Shown: positions 41,948 to 50,620, numbered from the stretch's first letter. The stretch: DNA of 64,000 nucleotides from an uncultured Erythrobacter sp. (GCA_947501215.1 CANMUS010000006.1:1-64000), one strand, 5' to 3'. Translations and numbers: made by a program. The notes: generated by a model from the sequence alone, not told the origin.

Positions 41948-42213
41948 CCGATCGCGCTTTCCTGGTTCAGCTGGACGGATATGGGCTGACCACGGCAGAA
42001 ATCTGCTATTTCATGCCGGATCACCCTTCGCTCCTGCAGATCTATGCTTGGCAGGAATACGATGCAGCACCGGATTTCCCGGTGCTGTTCGATTTCCTCG
42101 CACATTGGCGGCGAGAGATCGAGGCGGAGATCAGGTCAGTCCGTATCGCACACGAAAAGATGATCCGGCCAGCGCGCTGGCGTTCGGCGGATGGCGTGAT
42201 CTCGTGGGACTAG
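41944..42213 (+). CDS. usg: Usg family protein
   Basis: An 89-aa protein matching the Usg family along its whole length: QLDGYGLTTAEICYFMPDHP, SLLQIYAWQEYDAAPDFP, HWRREIEAEIRSVRIAH and MIRPARWRSADGVI. Usg is widespread in alphaproteobacteria, but its role is unsettled. Here it is carried on a stress island, coupled to the 77-aa gene and divergent from groESL. Confidence 0.85.
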   Translation: MTDRAFLVQLDGYGLTTAEICYFMPDHPSLLQIYAWQEYDAAPDFPVLFDFLAHWRREIEAEIRSVRIAHEKMIRPARWRSADGVISWD

Positions 42214-42496
42214 CAGAGCCGTGTGATTGAGCTTGGTAACCCGGACGCGCGCCAATGGAAGCAAGCTGCTGACTGGTAAAATCTGAAACCCTTCGACCAA
42301 TTGATAGGCAGCTTTTCGAGTTTCCCCCACTGAAAGCTGCCAGTCGGTTTGCGGCCCCAATCCTGCCATTCCGCAAAGCGCCCCAATTCCGGCCGTTCCG
42401 ACGGCCTCGAGAATCGCCCGAGAGCGGCCGCCTACTCAGCGTCGCGTTCTGTCAGCTAGTCTCGCTAATTTGACTGACTAGCTAACGCGATAAATC
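42214..42496. other. Gap after usg, no supported gene
   Basis: About 280 bp with short open frames on the minus strand and no recognisable content. It ends at the truncated IS3-type fragment, so it may contain the debris of an old insertion. Confidence 0.4.
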
Positions 42497-42634
42497 TCAG
42501 AAATGGCAATCTGCGGAATAGAACGTCGCCGAGCTGATCCCATGACGACGGCATACCTCCGCCGTCGGCATGCCAGCCTCCTGCTCCTTCAAAACCGCGA
42601 TGATCTGCTCTTCGTTAAACCTACTTCGCTTCAT
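42497..42634 (-). pseudogene. IS3-family transposase orfA, truncated
   Basis: MKRSRFNEEQIIAVLKEQEA then GMPTAEVCRRHGISSATFY is the N-terminal helix-turn-helix of an IS3-family OrfA. After ATFY the reading becomes SADCHF and stops, so the element is cut here. The upstream IS end is visible around 42685-42705 (TGTTGACGTGCTCCCCTGA on the minus strand). OrfB is absent. Confidence 0.85.
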
Positions 42635-42725
42635 TGTCGTCCGACTCTTTTGCGTCGGACTCTACCTCTGAATGGTAACAATCAGGGGAGCACGTCAACA
42701 GGCCTGAACGACCGCTTCTAGGTTG

Positions 42726-42801
42726 TCTCACATAAGCGCGGATCTTCCGTGATTGGGTGGGAAGCGGACGCGCCAAATACGCTGAATTAACTTATGTGGG
42801 A
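42726..42801. repeat. Inverted repeat pair, possible remnant element ends
   Basis: TCTCACATAAG (42726-42736) and CTTATGTGGGA (42791-42801) are complementary at 10 of 11 positions, 54 bp apart. They could be the ends of a small mobile-element relic beside the IS3 fragment. Confidence 0.4.
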
Positions 42802-42873
42802 AATAAAGCAGGGTTGAAGCGTCCTTTTGTCACTGGCGGGTGAAACACTCCGCGTCGATCAAGGGTCGAAGAT

Positions 42874-43200
42874 TTGTCACAGTTTGGAGGTCGGAAAGGC
42901 TCGCATGAGGAACATCGCTATACGAACCTGCGCCCGGCAAAGGTGTTCGGGCTTGCCGCAGTAGCCGCAGGAAGCGCGCTTGCCGTCGTGTGGGGGGCGT
43001 GGTCGGCACTGGATTTCGCAACCAAAAACGAGCGGGTTGCCGATCCGCCCGATCTCAAGCGTGTTGTCGATGAGATTACCGAAAGTGGCCGCGAACTGGC
43101 AGCGCGCGGGAAAGGCCGTGCCTCAGATCGCCAGGAAGGCGATGCCGGCCTTCGCGGCGAAGATGCCGAAAACCATGACGCTGTCGATGATACGTTCTAG
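42874..43200 (+). CDS. Doubtful hypothetical protein with one membrane segment
   Basis: A 108-codon frame with a TTG start and no ribosome binding site. AKVFGLAAVAAGSALAVVWG is a plausible membrane helix and DLKRVVDEITESGRELA looks protein-like. After about residue 80 the composition becomes unnatural, and that part overlaps an antisense microprotein gene that has a better start. It may be a truncated gene with its true C-terminus lost. Confidence 0.35.
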   Translation: MSQFGGRKGSHEEHRYTNLRPAKVFGLAAVAAGSALAVVWGAWSALDFATKNERVADPPDLKRVVDEITESGRELAARGKGRASDRQEGDAGLRGEDAENHDAVDDTF

Positions 43201-43215
43201 GATGGTGTCCTGCAT
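43123..43215 (-). CDS. 30-aa hydrophobic microprotein
   Basis: ATG to TGA, MQDTILERIIDSVMVFGIFA then [15 protein letters not shown] lies 7-8 nt before the ATG. A single short hydrophobic stretch with an acidic N-terminus. It lies antisense to the end of the doubtful 42874 frame and just before the tandem duplication at 43293. Function unknown. Confidence 0.5.
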   Translation of the reverse strand: MQDTILERIIDSVMVFGIFAAKAGIAFLAI

Positions 43216-43292
43216 CCCTGATCTCCTGCTTTCCAAGAGGGTTCTCGCAACGAGGCCTTGCCACCGGCTTTCTGTTCATGATTACTGGGCCG

Positions 43293-43352
43293 TTTACGGC
43301 CTTTCGATCGCACGCGGCTGACTTTACGGCCTTTCGATCGCACGCGGCTGAC
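43293..43352. repeat. 30-bp exact tandem duplication at glycosyltransferase 5' end
   Basis: A 30-bp unit (TTTACGGCCTTTCG...GGCTGAC) occurs at 43293-43322 and again at 43323-43352 with no difference. It ends 1 bp before the ATG of the glycosyltransferase, occupying the place of the ribosome binding site, for which no good match is visible. Confidence 0.92.
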
Positions 43353-43353
43353 G

Positions 43354-44727
43354 ATGACCTATCACGATCGCAACCTGCGTCCGGCGGAGGCCGAGAACGA
43401 ACGCTTCTGGCGAAAACGCCAGCACGCGGCGGCGCGGCGTTACTTGCTTGGAAGTGCCCTTGCAGCCCTATGGGTGATTTTCAGTATCTGGATGTCGCTG
43501 CCTTGGCTGGAGGATCTGGGCAATCTTTCCCATCCTGTCGTCGCACTTTTCGTGCTGACGTTCATCGCCTACGTTCCCGGCTTCATGAACGCCTTCCTGC
43601 TGGTGAGCCTCGTCCTGCGGCCCAGTTCGCGCCGAAAAACTCCGGAGCAATGGCCAGCGATCAGCATCTTCGTAGCGGCCTACCAAGAAGAGAAACTGAT
43701 CGGCAAAACGCTGCGCAGCATGGCCGAATTGGAATATGCAGGGCCGCTGGAAGTGCTGGTGATGGACGACGGATCCACCGACGCGACGCCCCAGCGCGTG
43801 CGCGAATGCGAGGCGCTGTTTGCCGGGCTGCCGAACAAGACGCTGCGACTGGTGCGGGAAGAGCGCAATCGCGGCAAGGCGGCCGTGCTTAACCATGCCC
43901 TCCAGCTCGCCAGCCACGATCTCGTCATCACCATCGATGCTGACACCCTGCTGCAGAAGGACTGCATTACTTCGCTAGTCGAGCATCTCGAAGCCAGTCC
44001 GCCCGAAACCGTGGCCATTGCCGGGGCAGTGTTCGTTGCCAACTACGACGAAAGCTGGATCACCCGCGCCCAGCAGTGGGACTATTTCCACGGCATTGCC
44101 GCGGTGAAGCGGATGCAGGGAATGTATTACGGCACACTCGTCGCGCAGGGTGCCTTTTCCATCTATCGCAAGGAAGCCCTAATCGCAGCTGGCGGCTGGC
44201 CGGATACCGTGGGCGAAGACATCGTGCTGACATGGTCCCTGCTTCGCGAAGGCAGGATCGTGCGTTACGCGGAAGACGCGATCGCCTGGACCCACGCTCC
44301 GGCCACATTCGGCGGCTTGGCACGGCAGCGCAAGCGATGGGCGCGCGGAATGATAGAGGCGCTCGCGCTGCACCGGCCATTGCTCACCATGCCACGAATG
44401 CGCACCCAGTTCATCTGGTGGAACCTGCTGTTCGTCAGCATCGACCTGACTTTCACCTTCGCCTTCATCCCCGGCCTCGTCCTCGCCTTTCTCGGCATCT
44501 TCTGGCTGGCCGGGCCGATCACGCTGCTGGTGCTGCCGCTGGCGGCATTCTGGAACATCGTGATCTACCGCATCCAGACGCGGATGCTGCGCCGCATGGA
44601 CGTGGCCATGAAGAAAAGCCTGCCCGGCTTCATTCTCTACGCCTTCATCTATCCGCTGCTGATGCAGCCGGTTTCCGTGTGGGGCTATTTTTCCGAGCTT
44701 TTCGGAAGGAGGAAACAATGGAATTGA
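43354..44727 (+). CDS. Membrane GT2 glycosyltransferase (PgaC/BcsA-like)
   Basis: A 457-aa processive beta-glycosyltransferase: two N-terminal membrane segments, GT-A core with VMDDGSTDAT and ITIDADTLL (substrate and metal Asps), WPDTVGEDIVLTW, and the QxxRW motif in RQRKRWARG, then C-terminal membrane segments. This arrangement fits poly-N-acetylglucosamine synthase PgaC or a related exopolysaccharide synthase. The downstream barrel gene overlaps by 10 nt. No PgaB deacetylase or PgaD partner is present. Confidence 0.88.
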   Translation: MTYHDRNLRPAEAENERFWRKRQHAAARRYLLGSALAALWVIFSIWMSLPWLEDLGNLSHPVVALFVLTFIAYVPGFMNAFLLVSLVLRPSSRRKTPEQWPAISIFVAAYQEEKLIGKTLRSMAELEYAGPLEVLVMDDGSTDATPQRVRECEALFAGLPNKTLRLVREERNRGKAAVLNHALQLASHDLVITIDADTLLQKDCITSLVEHLEASPPETVAIAGAVFVANYDESWITRAQQWDYFHGIAAVKRMQGMYYGTLVAQGAFSIYRKEALIAAGGWPDTVGEDIVLTWSLLREGRIVRYAEDAIAWTHAPATFGGLARQRKRWARGMIEALALHRPLLTMPRMRTQFIWWNLLFVSIDLTFTFAFIPGLVLAFLGIFWLAGPITLLVLPLAAFWNIVIYRIQTRMLRRMDVAMKKSLPGFILYAFIYPLLMQPVSVWGYFSELFGRRKQWN

Positions 44728-45647
44728 ATTTCGCCCTTCGCGGCGCCGCCGTGCTAGCGATGCTGCCCTTGGCCGTGCAAGCAGCGGCGCAGGAGCTGGA
44801 CTCGGACATCGCTGCGGGAGGCGAGGTGTTCTTTTCTTCCGACAGCGACGATACCGAGATCGTCCGCACGGCCCTCGATTTCGATCTCGACAATCGCGGG
44901 GAGGACACCCGCTATGGCATTCGCCTGGAGAAGGCGTGGTATGACCCATCGGACACCGGCACGCGCGAACGCGAACGCGTGTTTCTGCGCGCGCAGGACG
45001 CTGGCGGAGAATGGGACTGGTCGGCCCTGATCGGCACCGACGGCGATACCATCATCGGTGCAGCCTCGATCCACGACAACTCCGCCTGGCGCAAGGAGGC
45101 GTTCATCGAGCGGGACATCGTCGTCACCCCGCGCGGGCTGGACGAAGGCATCTATTCCACCTTCCTTGGCGCAGCCATCGATCTTCCGGCTGACGAGAAC
45201 AACATTTTCACCGTGCTGGCAGGTGTGCAGGAGTTCACCGGAGACAACGTGCGCCTTCATGCCCGCGGCAATTTCGTGCACGTGCTCGACAGAGAGCTCG
45301 GCCTAAGCGCGCAGTTGCGAACGCGCTATTTCCGCTCCACGGAACCCGGCGAATTCGATTACTACTCACCGCGCTGGTATGCGCAGGCGATGCCGGTCAT
45401 CCAGATGCGCCGCTTCGTTGGCGGATGGGAACTGGTGGGCGCATTGGGCGTCGGCGCTCAGCGCGATGCCACGAGCAACTGGCGTCGCTCCGACTTTGCC
45501 AACGTTCGTGTGCGCAGCCCGCGTAACGACCAGAACTGGCAGGTTTACGCCGATCTCATCTACACCAATACACCGGGCGACAGCACGGTTGCGAGCGTGG
45601 ACTACAACTACTTCCAGACGCGCATAGGGTTCACCCGCAGGTTTTAG
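44718..45647 (+). CDS. Outer-membrane beta-barrel protein paired with the glycosyltransferase
   Basis: A 309-aa protein with a signal peptide (ending AVQAAAQ) and alternating aromatic strands ending in a C-terminal Phe (IGFTRRF), as in outer-membrane proteins. RNDQNWQVYADLIY is a typical strand pair. By position and size it resembles the barrel part of PgaA, without its TPR-rich periplasmic part, and would let the polysaccharide out. GGAGG lies 6 nt before the ATG, which overlaps the glycosyltransferase gene. Confidence 0.75.
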   Translation: MELNFALRGAAVLAMLPLAVQAAAQELDSDIAAGGEVFFSSDSDDTEIVRTALDFDLDNRGEDTRYGIRLEKAWYDPSDTGTRERERVFLRAQDAGGEWDWSALIGTDGDTIIGAASIHDNSAWRKEAFIERDIVVTPRGLDEGIYSTFLGAAIDLPADENNIFTVLAGVQEFTGDNVRLHARGNFVHVLDRELGLSAQLRTRYFRSTEPGEFDYYSPRWYAQAMPVIQMRRFVGGWELVGALGVGAQRDATSNWRRSDFANVRVRSPRNDQNWQVYADLIYTNTPGDSTVASVDYNYFQTRIGFTRRF

Positions 45648-45853
45648 GCCAGACGGGAAAAATCGCGCTAGGCGCCCTTGTCACTTCAACGCGTCACCGC
45701 GAGCGCGCAAGGATCGGGACCATATCGCGATACGTCCGCAATCGGGTCGTTAGCCGAACGTCGGCTATGCAGGGCCACACTACTAATACCGGACAGACCG
45801 CTATCGGCCCCAAAATCAGCCAATGTGGCTCTCATTAACCGGTTACGGCAGGT

Positions 45854-46339
45854 TTATTCTGACTCTTCGGGAAATTCTGGCGGCCATTTATACAAACCGG
45901 AGTTCCTGAACGCGACCCAAGTCGGGTCATTATCATCCTGGAAGAGCCCGGGAAGGATAGAGGTATGGTCGCCGGCCGGATCAATATCGAAATAGTCCTT
46001 CATCCAGCGGCCAGGCTTAAACTGGTAGATCGAGATCTCGCCGTCGTCATCGACGTTGAAAGAGAGGCGACGCTCGCCGAAGAGCTTCACGTCGTAGTGC
46101 TTCCAGCCCTTCCGCTCGAGAAGCGACTCTCCGATCATGGTCCGAGACTTTGCCGCGAAGCAACGGAAACGATCGGGAAGGATATCGATCCTCAGCGGCG
46201 CGAGATCGATCAGGAGCGCATTCATTGCAGCCCCGGGATAATTGCAGGGCACTGACTGCCCCTGTTCAACTGCGAGTTGAACGATCGCCGAATGTATTTT
46301 GCGCACGCGCGCGTGCTGCTGCTCACGGTGGGAGCCCAT
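45854..46339 (-). CDS. Hypothetical 161-aa protein
   Basis: A soluble protein I do not recognise. Blocks: REQQHARVRKIHSAIVQLAV (helical), then MNALLIDLAPLRIDILPDRF, GWKHYDVKLFGERRLSFNVD (beta-rich) and KWPPEFPEESE at the end. GGAAAAG before the ATG supports this start; an in-frame extension of 28 residues upstream is unlikely. It lies isolated within the island, GC lower than the core. Confidence 0.55.
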   Translation of the reverse strand: MGSHREQQHARVRKIHSAIVQLAVEQGQSVPCNYPGAAMNALLIDLAPLRIDILPDRFRCFAAKSRTMIGESLLERKGWKHYDVKLFGERRLSFNVDDDGEISIYQFKPGRWMKDYFDIDPAGDHTSILPGLFQDDNDPTWVAFRNSGLYKWPPEFPEESE

Positions 46340-47246
46340 AGAGCTTTTCCTATATAGTGATCGCGCCACACGCACTCCCGCCGGGAGGCACCTGGACAAC
46401 GAGAGTTGGGGGAGGGCCTTCAATTCGAAAGCTTGTGAAGTATAGTCGAATTGCCTTCAGGAGTCAAGTAAGAATCTGAAAAGACTCCATTTTCTTCCGA
46501 AAGACTTTGATGCGCGGCCGGATGAGAAAATAGCACAGCCCGGCATCGGTCGCGCGTTTTACCTGGCTAGCTGTGAGTCCGACAAAGCGAGAAAACGCGA
46601 TCAGCAAAGTGAGAAAATCGGCAGACAGATAAACATCTGAAAATAAACAGAGAATCTGTCCCTCTATCCGAGAAAAGGGCCAATGTTTCGCTTAGCTCCC
46701 GCTCCAGACCCCTTCCGCGCAATTTAATTTCGCCACCGCAACCAATTATGTCGGTGCGGTTTAATTGCCCATTTCGAGCGCCATAAGTGCCTGATTTTGC
46801 TGATTCTTCTGGGAAAACCGAGAAAAACCGATTTCCTCGGTTAGTTCAAGATCTTGATGGGCGGAGGCGAAACCCGGAGCCGTTCGGGAATCTTGGGCCG
46901 TGGCAGAGCACTCATCGGCACTCTGATTCGCGCTGGACAAGCGCACCGCTCACCCTTTGGCCTACGTAAAGCTGATCCAGATTGGGACGCTTGGCGTCGT
47001 ATCATGGGCTTGATCACGCAAACGTGGCGATCTGTCAGGATTGAATAAAAAAATAAATATAGAACAGGCCAATACGGAGCATGTGTAAAGTAAAGAGTCC
47101 CCATAATACTGACCAGTTCTTATTAAATCTACGTCTGTTAAGGTTAACGGGCGATTTAATGCAGAAAATAAATTTTCAGGTACTTGAGTGACTGCTCCAA
47201 ATCTGAATGATCATGCTCATTCGAAACAGAAAAGGAGCATGGAATT
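46340..47246. other. Long AT-richer noncoding stretch with repeated GAGAAAA
   Basis: About 900 bp without a convincing gene, upstream of the first recombinase. GAGAAAA occurs at 46524, 46589, 46611, 46670 and 46820, always in the same direction. AACCGAG (46816-46822) and CTCGGTT (46836-46842) form an inverted repeat around the last copy. It may hold regulatory or recombinase sites. The final 200 bp are notably AT-rich and should contain the recombinase promoter. Confidence 0.5.
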
Positions 47247-47927
47247 TTGAAACGCACCATACATAGTCGCTACCGCGAGCTGGCGCTCGCACTTGCCGAG
47301 GAGAAGCTGTCAGCTGCCCGGTCTCGGAAGGCAGCAGGGAAAAAGGCACCCATTTTGAGCCCGCAACAGATCAAGCAAATGGAGCAGTACATTGAGGAGT
47401 GTTCCAACACTCCTGCAGCAGATTGCCTCGCGTTCCGCCTTTCATATCTCGCGGGCCTTCGCGCTGCCGAGATAAATCGTCTCTCGATTGCCGACCTCGT
47501 CGAGAAGGACGGATCGATCTCGAGCACCGTCACTGTCCGGCCCACAGTCGGCAAGGGGAAGAAGGGCCGGAATATTCCGATGCATCCGAAGATTTCGTCT
47601 GCCGTCGAACGGTTCATGGTGCTTCACCCGGAAATGCCCTTCGTGACCTTCTCGCGCCAGGCCTGGAGGAGAGGTGATCCGCCGAGACGGCAGAGTATCA
47701 CCGCTTGGACTAATTATATTTGGGATCTCTATCGGCGGGCAGGCTTGCCGGCGCATTCCAGCCATTCCGGCCGCCGGACGTTCATCACCAATCTCGCACG
47801 CAACCTGGGCAAGCAATTCTCTCTTCGCGATGTGCAGTTGCTCGCGGGCCATGCGCAGCTCGGGACTACCGAGGTCTACCTTGAGCCAAGCACAAACATC
47901 ACCGATCTGGTGGGGAGGCTCAAATGA
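47247..47927 (+). CDS. Short tyrosine recombinase
   Basis: A 226-aa protein that is almost only a tyrosine-recombinase catalytic domain: Arg I in AGLRAAEI, Lys in GKGKKGRNIP, HxxR in HSGRRTFIT, the second His in AGHAQLGTTEVYLEP and the Tyr in the same block. The normal SAM-like core-binding domain is missing or reduced to about 35 residues. TTG start after AAAGGAG. It begins a run of five same-strand genes ending with a full-length integrase; it may need a partner protein to bind DNA. Confidence 0.88.
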   Translation: MKRTIHSRYRELALALAEEKLSAARSRKAAGKKAPILSPQQIKQMEQYIEECSNTPAADCLAFRLSYLAGLRAAEINRLSIADLVEKDGSISSTVTVRPTVGKGKKGRNIPMHPKISSAVERFMVLHPEMPFVTFSRQAWRRGDPPRRQSITAWTNYIWDLYRRAGLPAHSSHSGRRTFITNLARNLGKQFSLRDVQLLAGHAQLGTTEVYLEPSTNITDLVGRLK

Positions 47928-48009
47928 GCGGGGCAATGCGGCAAGCCGGTTGCCAACACGTTTCTCCCGTCCCTCCGAGGTCAGACCGGATCTTCGAAGG
48001 AGACGTGAC

Positions 48010-48660
48010 ATGAACCCCAAGCCCGCATTCGACTATCGCGATTTCCTCGGACAGCATTGGGACATTCATCTCGATCCCGATTCCTCACGCCGGCTCGTCA
48101 TAGGCGCGGCTGCATCTCGTCAAGGCTTGGCTGTCGTCGCTCTTTGCGAAGGGAAGATCGCGAGCCCTAAGCTCGAGAGTTACGCGCATGTCGTTATCGG
48201 GCCGATCGAGGACGACTGGGAGTATATTGCACTACTGATAGGTCAGCTCAGGGCAATTCTCGAGCCTCCGGTTATCTCGAAGGTCTACCTTCGCGTCGAT
48301 CCTAATTCGGCGGAAGACGTATCTACCCGAATTTACAATCGTCTTCGGTCTACTTTCCCGACCCAAATGGTGCTGGTTGAAGACAGCCGGATTACGGCAT
48401 GGTGCCATAAAGCATCATGCACCGTCCGATTGCCCGATATTCCCGCAAACGATGTCTGGACGAGAGATCTTCTCCGTTCGGCAGCGCAGACTGTCCTCTA
48501 TGCAGAACTGTGTCTTGAACTCGCGCCGAGGCAGGAGGTGCTTGCCGCAAGCGTTCCTCTCGGGGGGCAACTCGCACGCAGCTACTTCCGCCAACTTCAT
48601 GAAAGGGAGGCCAAAGACCGAGGCATCTCCGGCTCTGGATCCAAAGGGGGATCCAAATGA
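48010..48660 (+). CDS. Unknown protein A of the recombinase module
   Basis: A 216-aa protein. The order is beta-rich RLVIGAAASRQGLAVVALCE, helix YIALLIGQLRAILE, strand ISKVYLRVDPNSAE, helix, strand QMVLVEDSRITAWC. That order recalls an RNase H/RuvC-like fold, but I see no clear catalytic Asp/Glu set, so this is only a guess. GAAGGAGA before the ATG marks the start. The Gly/Ser/Lys tail looks disordered. The next gene overlaps by 4 nt and has the same order of elements. Confidence 0.65.
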   Translation: MNPKPAFDYRDFLGQHWDIHLDPDSSRRLVIGAAASRQGLAVVALCEGKIASPKLESYAHVVIGPIEDDWEYIALLIGQLRAILEPPVISKVYLRVDPNSAEDVSTRIYNRLRSTFPTQMVLVEDSRITAWCHKASCTVRLPDIPANDVWTRDLLRSAAQTVLYAELCLELAPRQEVLAASVPLGGQLARSYFRQLHEREAKDRGISGSGSKGGSK

Positions 48661-49112
48661 TTCGTGCGACAGCAATAAATTTCAGCAAGCCGAACCTCGA
48701 TATCGTCACGCTCTATCGTGGGCGTTCAGGCGAAATCGCGATCGACGACAAGCGCACTGCACAGCTGCAATTTGCGAGCCGCGAGGCCTCCGAACTCGAG
48801 GTTACCCGCCAGGCAATTATTGCACTGCTCAGCGAGTGGCGAATCTGCCGCCTTGCTCTCCGCGTCGGAGCTGACAGAGGGGCCTATCTACTTAACCCGT
48901 TGGCGTACAAGCTCGAAGCAGCGCTTCAGCTGACGCCGCGGTTGCGTTTGGATTGCTTTACTGTTGCTGAGGTTGCGGGCTTCGGCCGCAGGCACAGCGA
49001 CGATCTTCCCGAACCGCAAACACGCTGCGTCGGCAGCGCTGGGCGATCAAGTCAATTAAACGCCATTCGTACGGCAGGCCTCTCCATGTTTCTGGCCGAA
49101 GGTCTCGCCTAG
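48657..49112 (+). CDS. Unknown protein B of the recombinase module
   Basis: A 151-aa protein whose parts parallel the preceding gene product: strands RATAINFSKPNLDIVTLYRG, helix EVTRQAIIALLSEW, strand RICRLALRVGADRG, helix, strand LRLDCFTVAEVAGFG. The two may be paralogues or partners of one complex; the first part also recalls the DUF3010 pattern. ATGA overlap with protein A means coupled translation. It may act with the recombinases; no direct evidence. Confidence 0.65.
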   Translation: MIRATAINFSKPNLDIVTLYRGRSGEIAIDDKRTAQLQFASREASELEVTRQAIIALLSEWRICRLALRVGADRGAYLLNPLAYKLEAALQLTPRLRLDCFTVAEVAGFGRRHSDDLPEPQTRCVGSAGRSSQLNAIRTAGLSMFLAEGLA

Positions 49113-49115
49113 AAG

Positions 49116-49316
49116 ATGGGTACCCAGCTGACCAACCGAAGGTATGCCAGGAAGGCAGATATTGTCCGGGCTGTCGAGGCAGCGCGCGCAAGCGGGCTCG
49201 CGGTCCGATCTCTCGAATGCCGGCCAGACGGAACAATAAGGCTCTTTCCGGCTACTGGCGAGCAAAGAGAGGAACATTCGGACTTCGACGCTTGGGAGGC
49301 TGCCGGCCGCCTATGA
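49116..49316 (+). CDS. 66-aa protein preceding integrase (possible DNA-binding accessory)
   Basis: A small basic protein, RRYARKADIVRAVEAARASG then LAVRSLECRPDGTIRLFPAT and FDAWEAAGRL. Proteins of this size and ending commonly precede integrases on alphaproteobacterial islands. It might be a recombination directionality factor or a coupling protein, but no helix-turn-helix is certain. It starts 3 bp after the previous stop and overlaps the integrase by 4 nt. Confidence 0.7.
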   Translation: MGTQLTNRRYARKADIVRAVEAARASGLAVRSLECRPDGTIRLFPATGEQREEHSDFDAWEAAGRL

Positions 49317-50431
49317 TCGAGGGTGTTCACTTTGTTCCAGTAAGACGCGCAGGCCAGCCGACGACTTGGTATGTCTATGCGTGGCGCGGAGGCCCGCGGA
49401 TCAAGCGGGTGCAGGGGCGGGCCAAACCGGTCCTGACACATCAGGACCTGGGTGCGTTGAAGGCAGCACTCGATAGTCGGCGCTCCGTTGACCCGACTAT
49501 CCTTCGTTCGTTGATCCGCGAATGGCGCTCGGAAGATCCTGAAAGGCCTTCGAGCCCCGAATGGGAAGCTCTCGCGAAAAGCACCAAGAAGACCTGGGGG
49601 TCGGCGCTCGACCGTATCGAGGAGCGATGGGGAGATATTCCTCTCTCGGTTTGGGATGATCCACGAATGGTATCCAAGGTGGTGGCTTGGAGGGATAGTC
49701 GCGCATCCACCCCACGCGCGGCTGATATCGGGGTTCAGACGCTGCGGGCTTTGCTTGAGTTCGGCCGCCTTCGCGGACGCGTGGCTATGAATGTCGCGAA
49801 CGGAATTCCCTCGCTTTACCGAAACGGCCAGCGTGCCGAGATCATCTGGACCGGCGAAGACATTGAGAAGTTCATTGCGACGGCTCTGGAGCTTGAACGT
49901 CCGCAGCTGGCAGACGGTATACGGTTGGCCGCATTGACCGGGTTACGTCGGGCTGACCTCGTAACACTCGAATGGGAACACATTGGTGAAACCGCGATCA
50001 GGAAGCGCGCCTTGAAGACGAGCCGCAAGAAACGTCAGTTTGTCACCATTCCGATTGTCCCGGCTTTGAGGGCTTTGCTGGATGAACTGCGGACCCGAAA
50101 GCGTGATGCTGGGGTCAGCACGGTGCTCGTGAACAGTTTCGGCGAACCTTGGTCTGCTGACGGGTTCGGAGGTTCCTTCAACCGTGTCCGCGATCAAGCT
50201 CAAGTGGTACACATCAATCCCGATACCGAGGCGCGTAGTGCAAAGCATCTGCACGACCTGCGGGGAACCTTTTGCACCCAGTTGCTTGCTGATTACGGCC
50301 TATCCGATGACGAGGCGGCCGGAATTATGGGTTGGTCGCTGGAAAAGGTTTCGTCAATTCGGCGGGTCTATGTCGACGACGCCGCCCTGATTGGCTCTCT
50401 CGCCAAACGAATGTCCGCGCCAGGGAAATAA
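49313..50431 (+). CDS. Site-specific tyrosine integrase
   Basis: A 372-aa integrase with an arm-type/N-terminal part (PVRRAGQPTTWYVYAWRGGP), core-binding region (about 80-190) and catalytic domain: Arg in LTGLRRADLVTLEW, Lys in KTSRKKRQFVTIPI, HxxR in HDLRGTF, the second-His position read as Trp (GWSLEKVSS), and Tyr in RRVYVDDA. It is the best candidate for the enzyme that inserted the island into tRNA-Gly, although 4.7 kb separate it from attR because later insertions lie between. Confidence 0.92.
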   Translation: MIEGVHFVPVRRAGQPTTWYVYAWRGGPRIKRVQGRAKPVLTHQDLGALKAALDSRRSVDPTILRSLIREWRSEDPERPSSPEWEALAKSTKKTWGSALDRIEERWGDIPLSVWDDPRMVSKVVAWRDSRASTPRAADIGVQTLRALLEFGRLRGRVAMNVANGIPSLYRNGQRAEIIWTGEDIEKFIATALELERPQLADGIRLAALTGLRRADLVTLEWEHIGETAIRKRALKTSRKKRQFVTIPIVPALRALLDELRTRKRDAGVSTVLVNSFGEPWSADGFGGSFNRVRDQAQVVHINPDTEARSAKHLHDLRGTFCTQLLADYGLSDDEAAGIMGWSLEKVSSIRRVYVDDAALIGSLAKRMSAPGK

Positions 50432-50620
50432 TCTAGAGTTATGTGCCAAAGGGCCGTTCACCAACGAGTCTGCCAGTTTGGTAAAATCACGGTCTTTGTG
50501 TCCCCAATATCGGACGTTCGACCCGTCGCTATCCGATACCCGAAAGTTATCATTTGTTCGGAGCGGATGAAAGAGTGGACTATCAAAGGCTTGGCTACAG
50601 TCACTCGGCGGCCCAGCAAA

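Noticed and set aside
46841..47104. Small frames on both strands in the noncoding stretch before the recombinase
   Set aside because: Overlapping frames of unnatural composition on opposite strands; neither has a good start.
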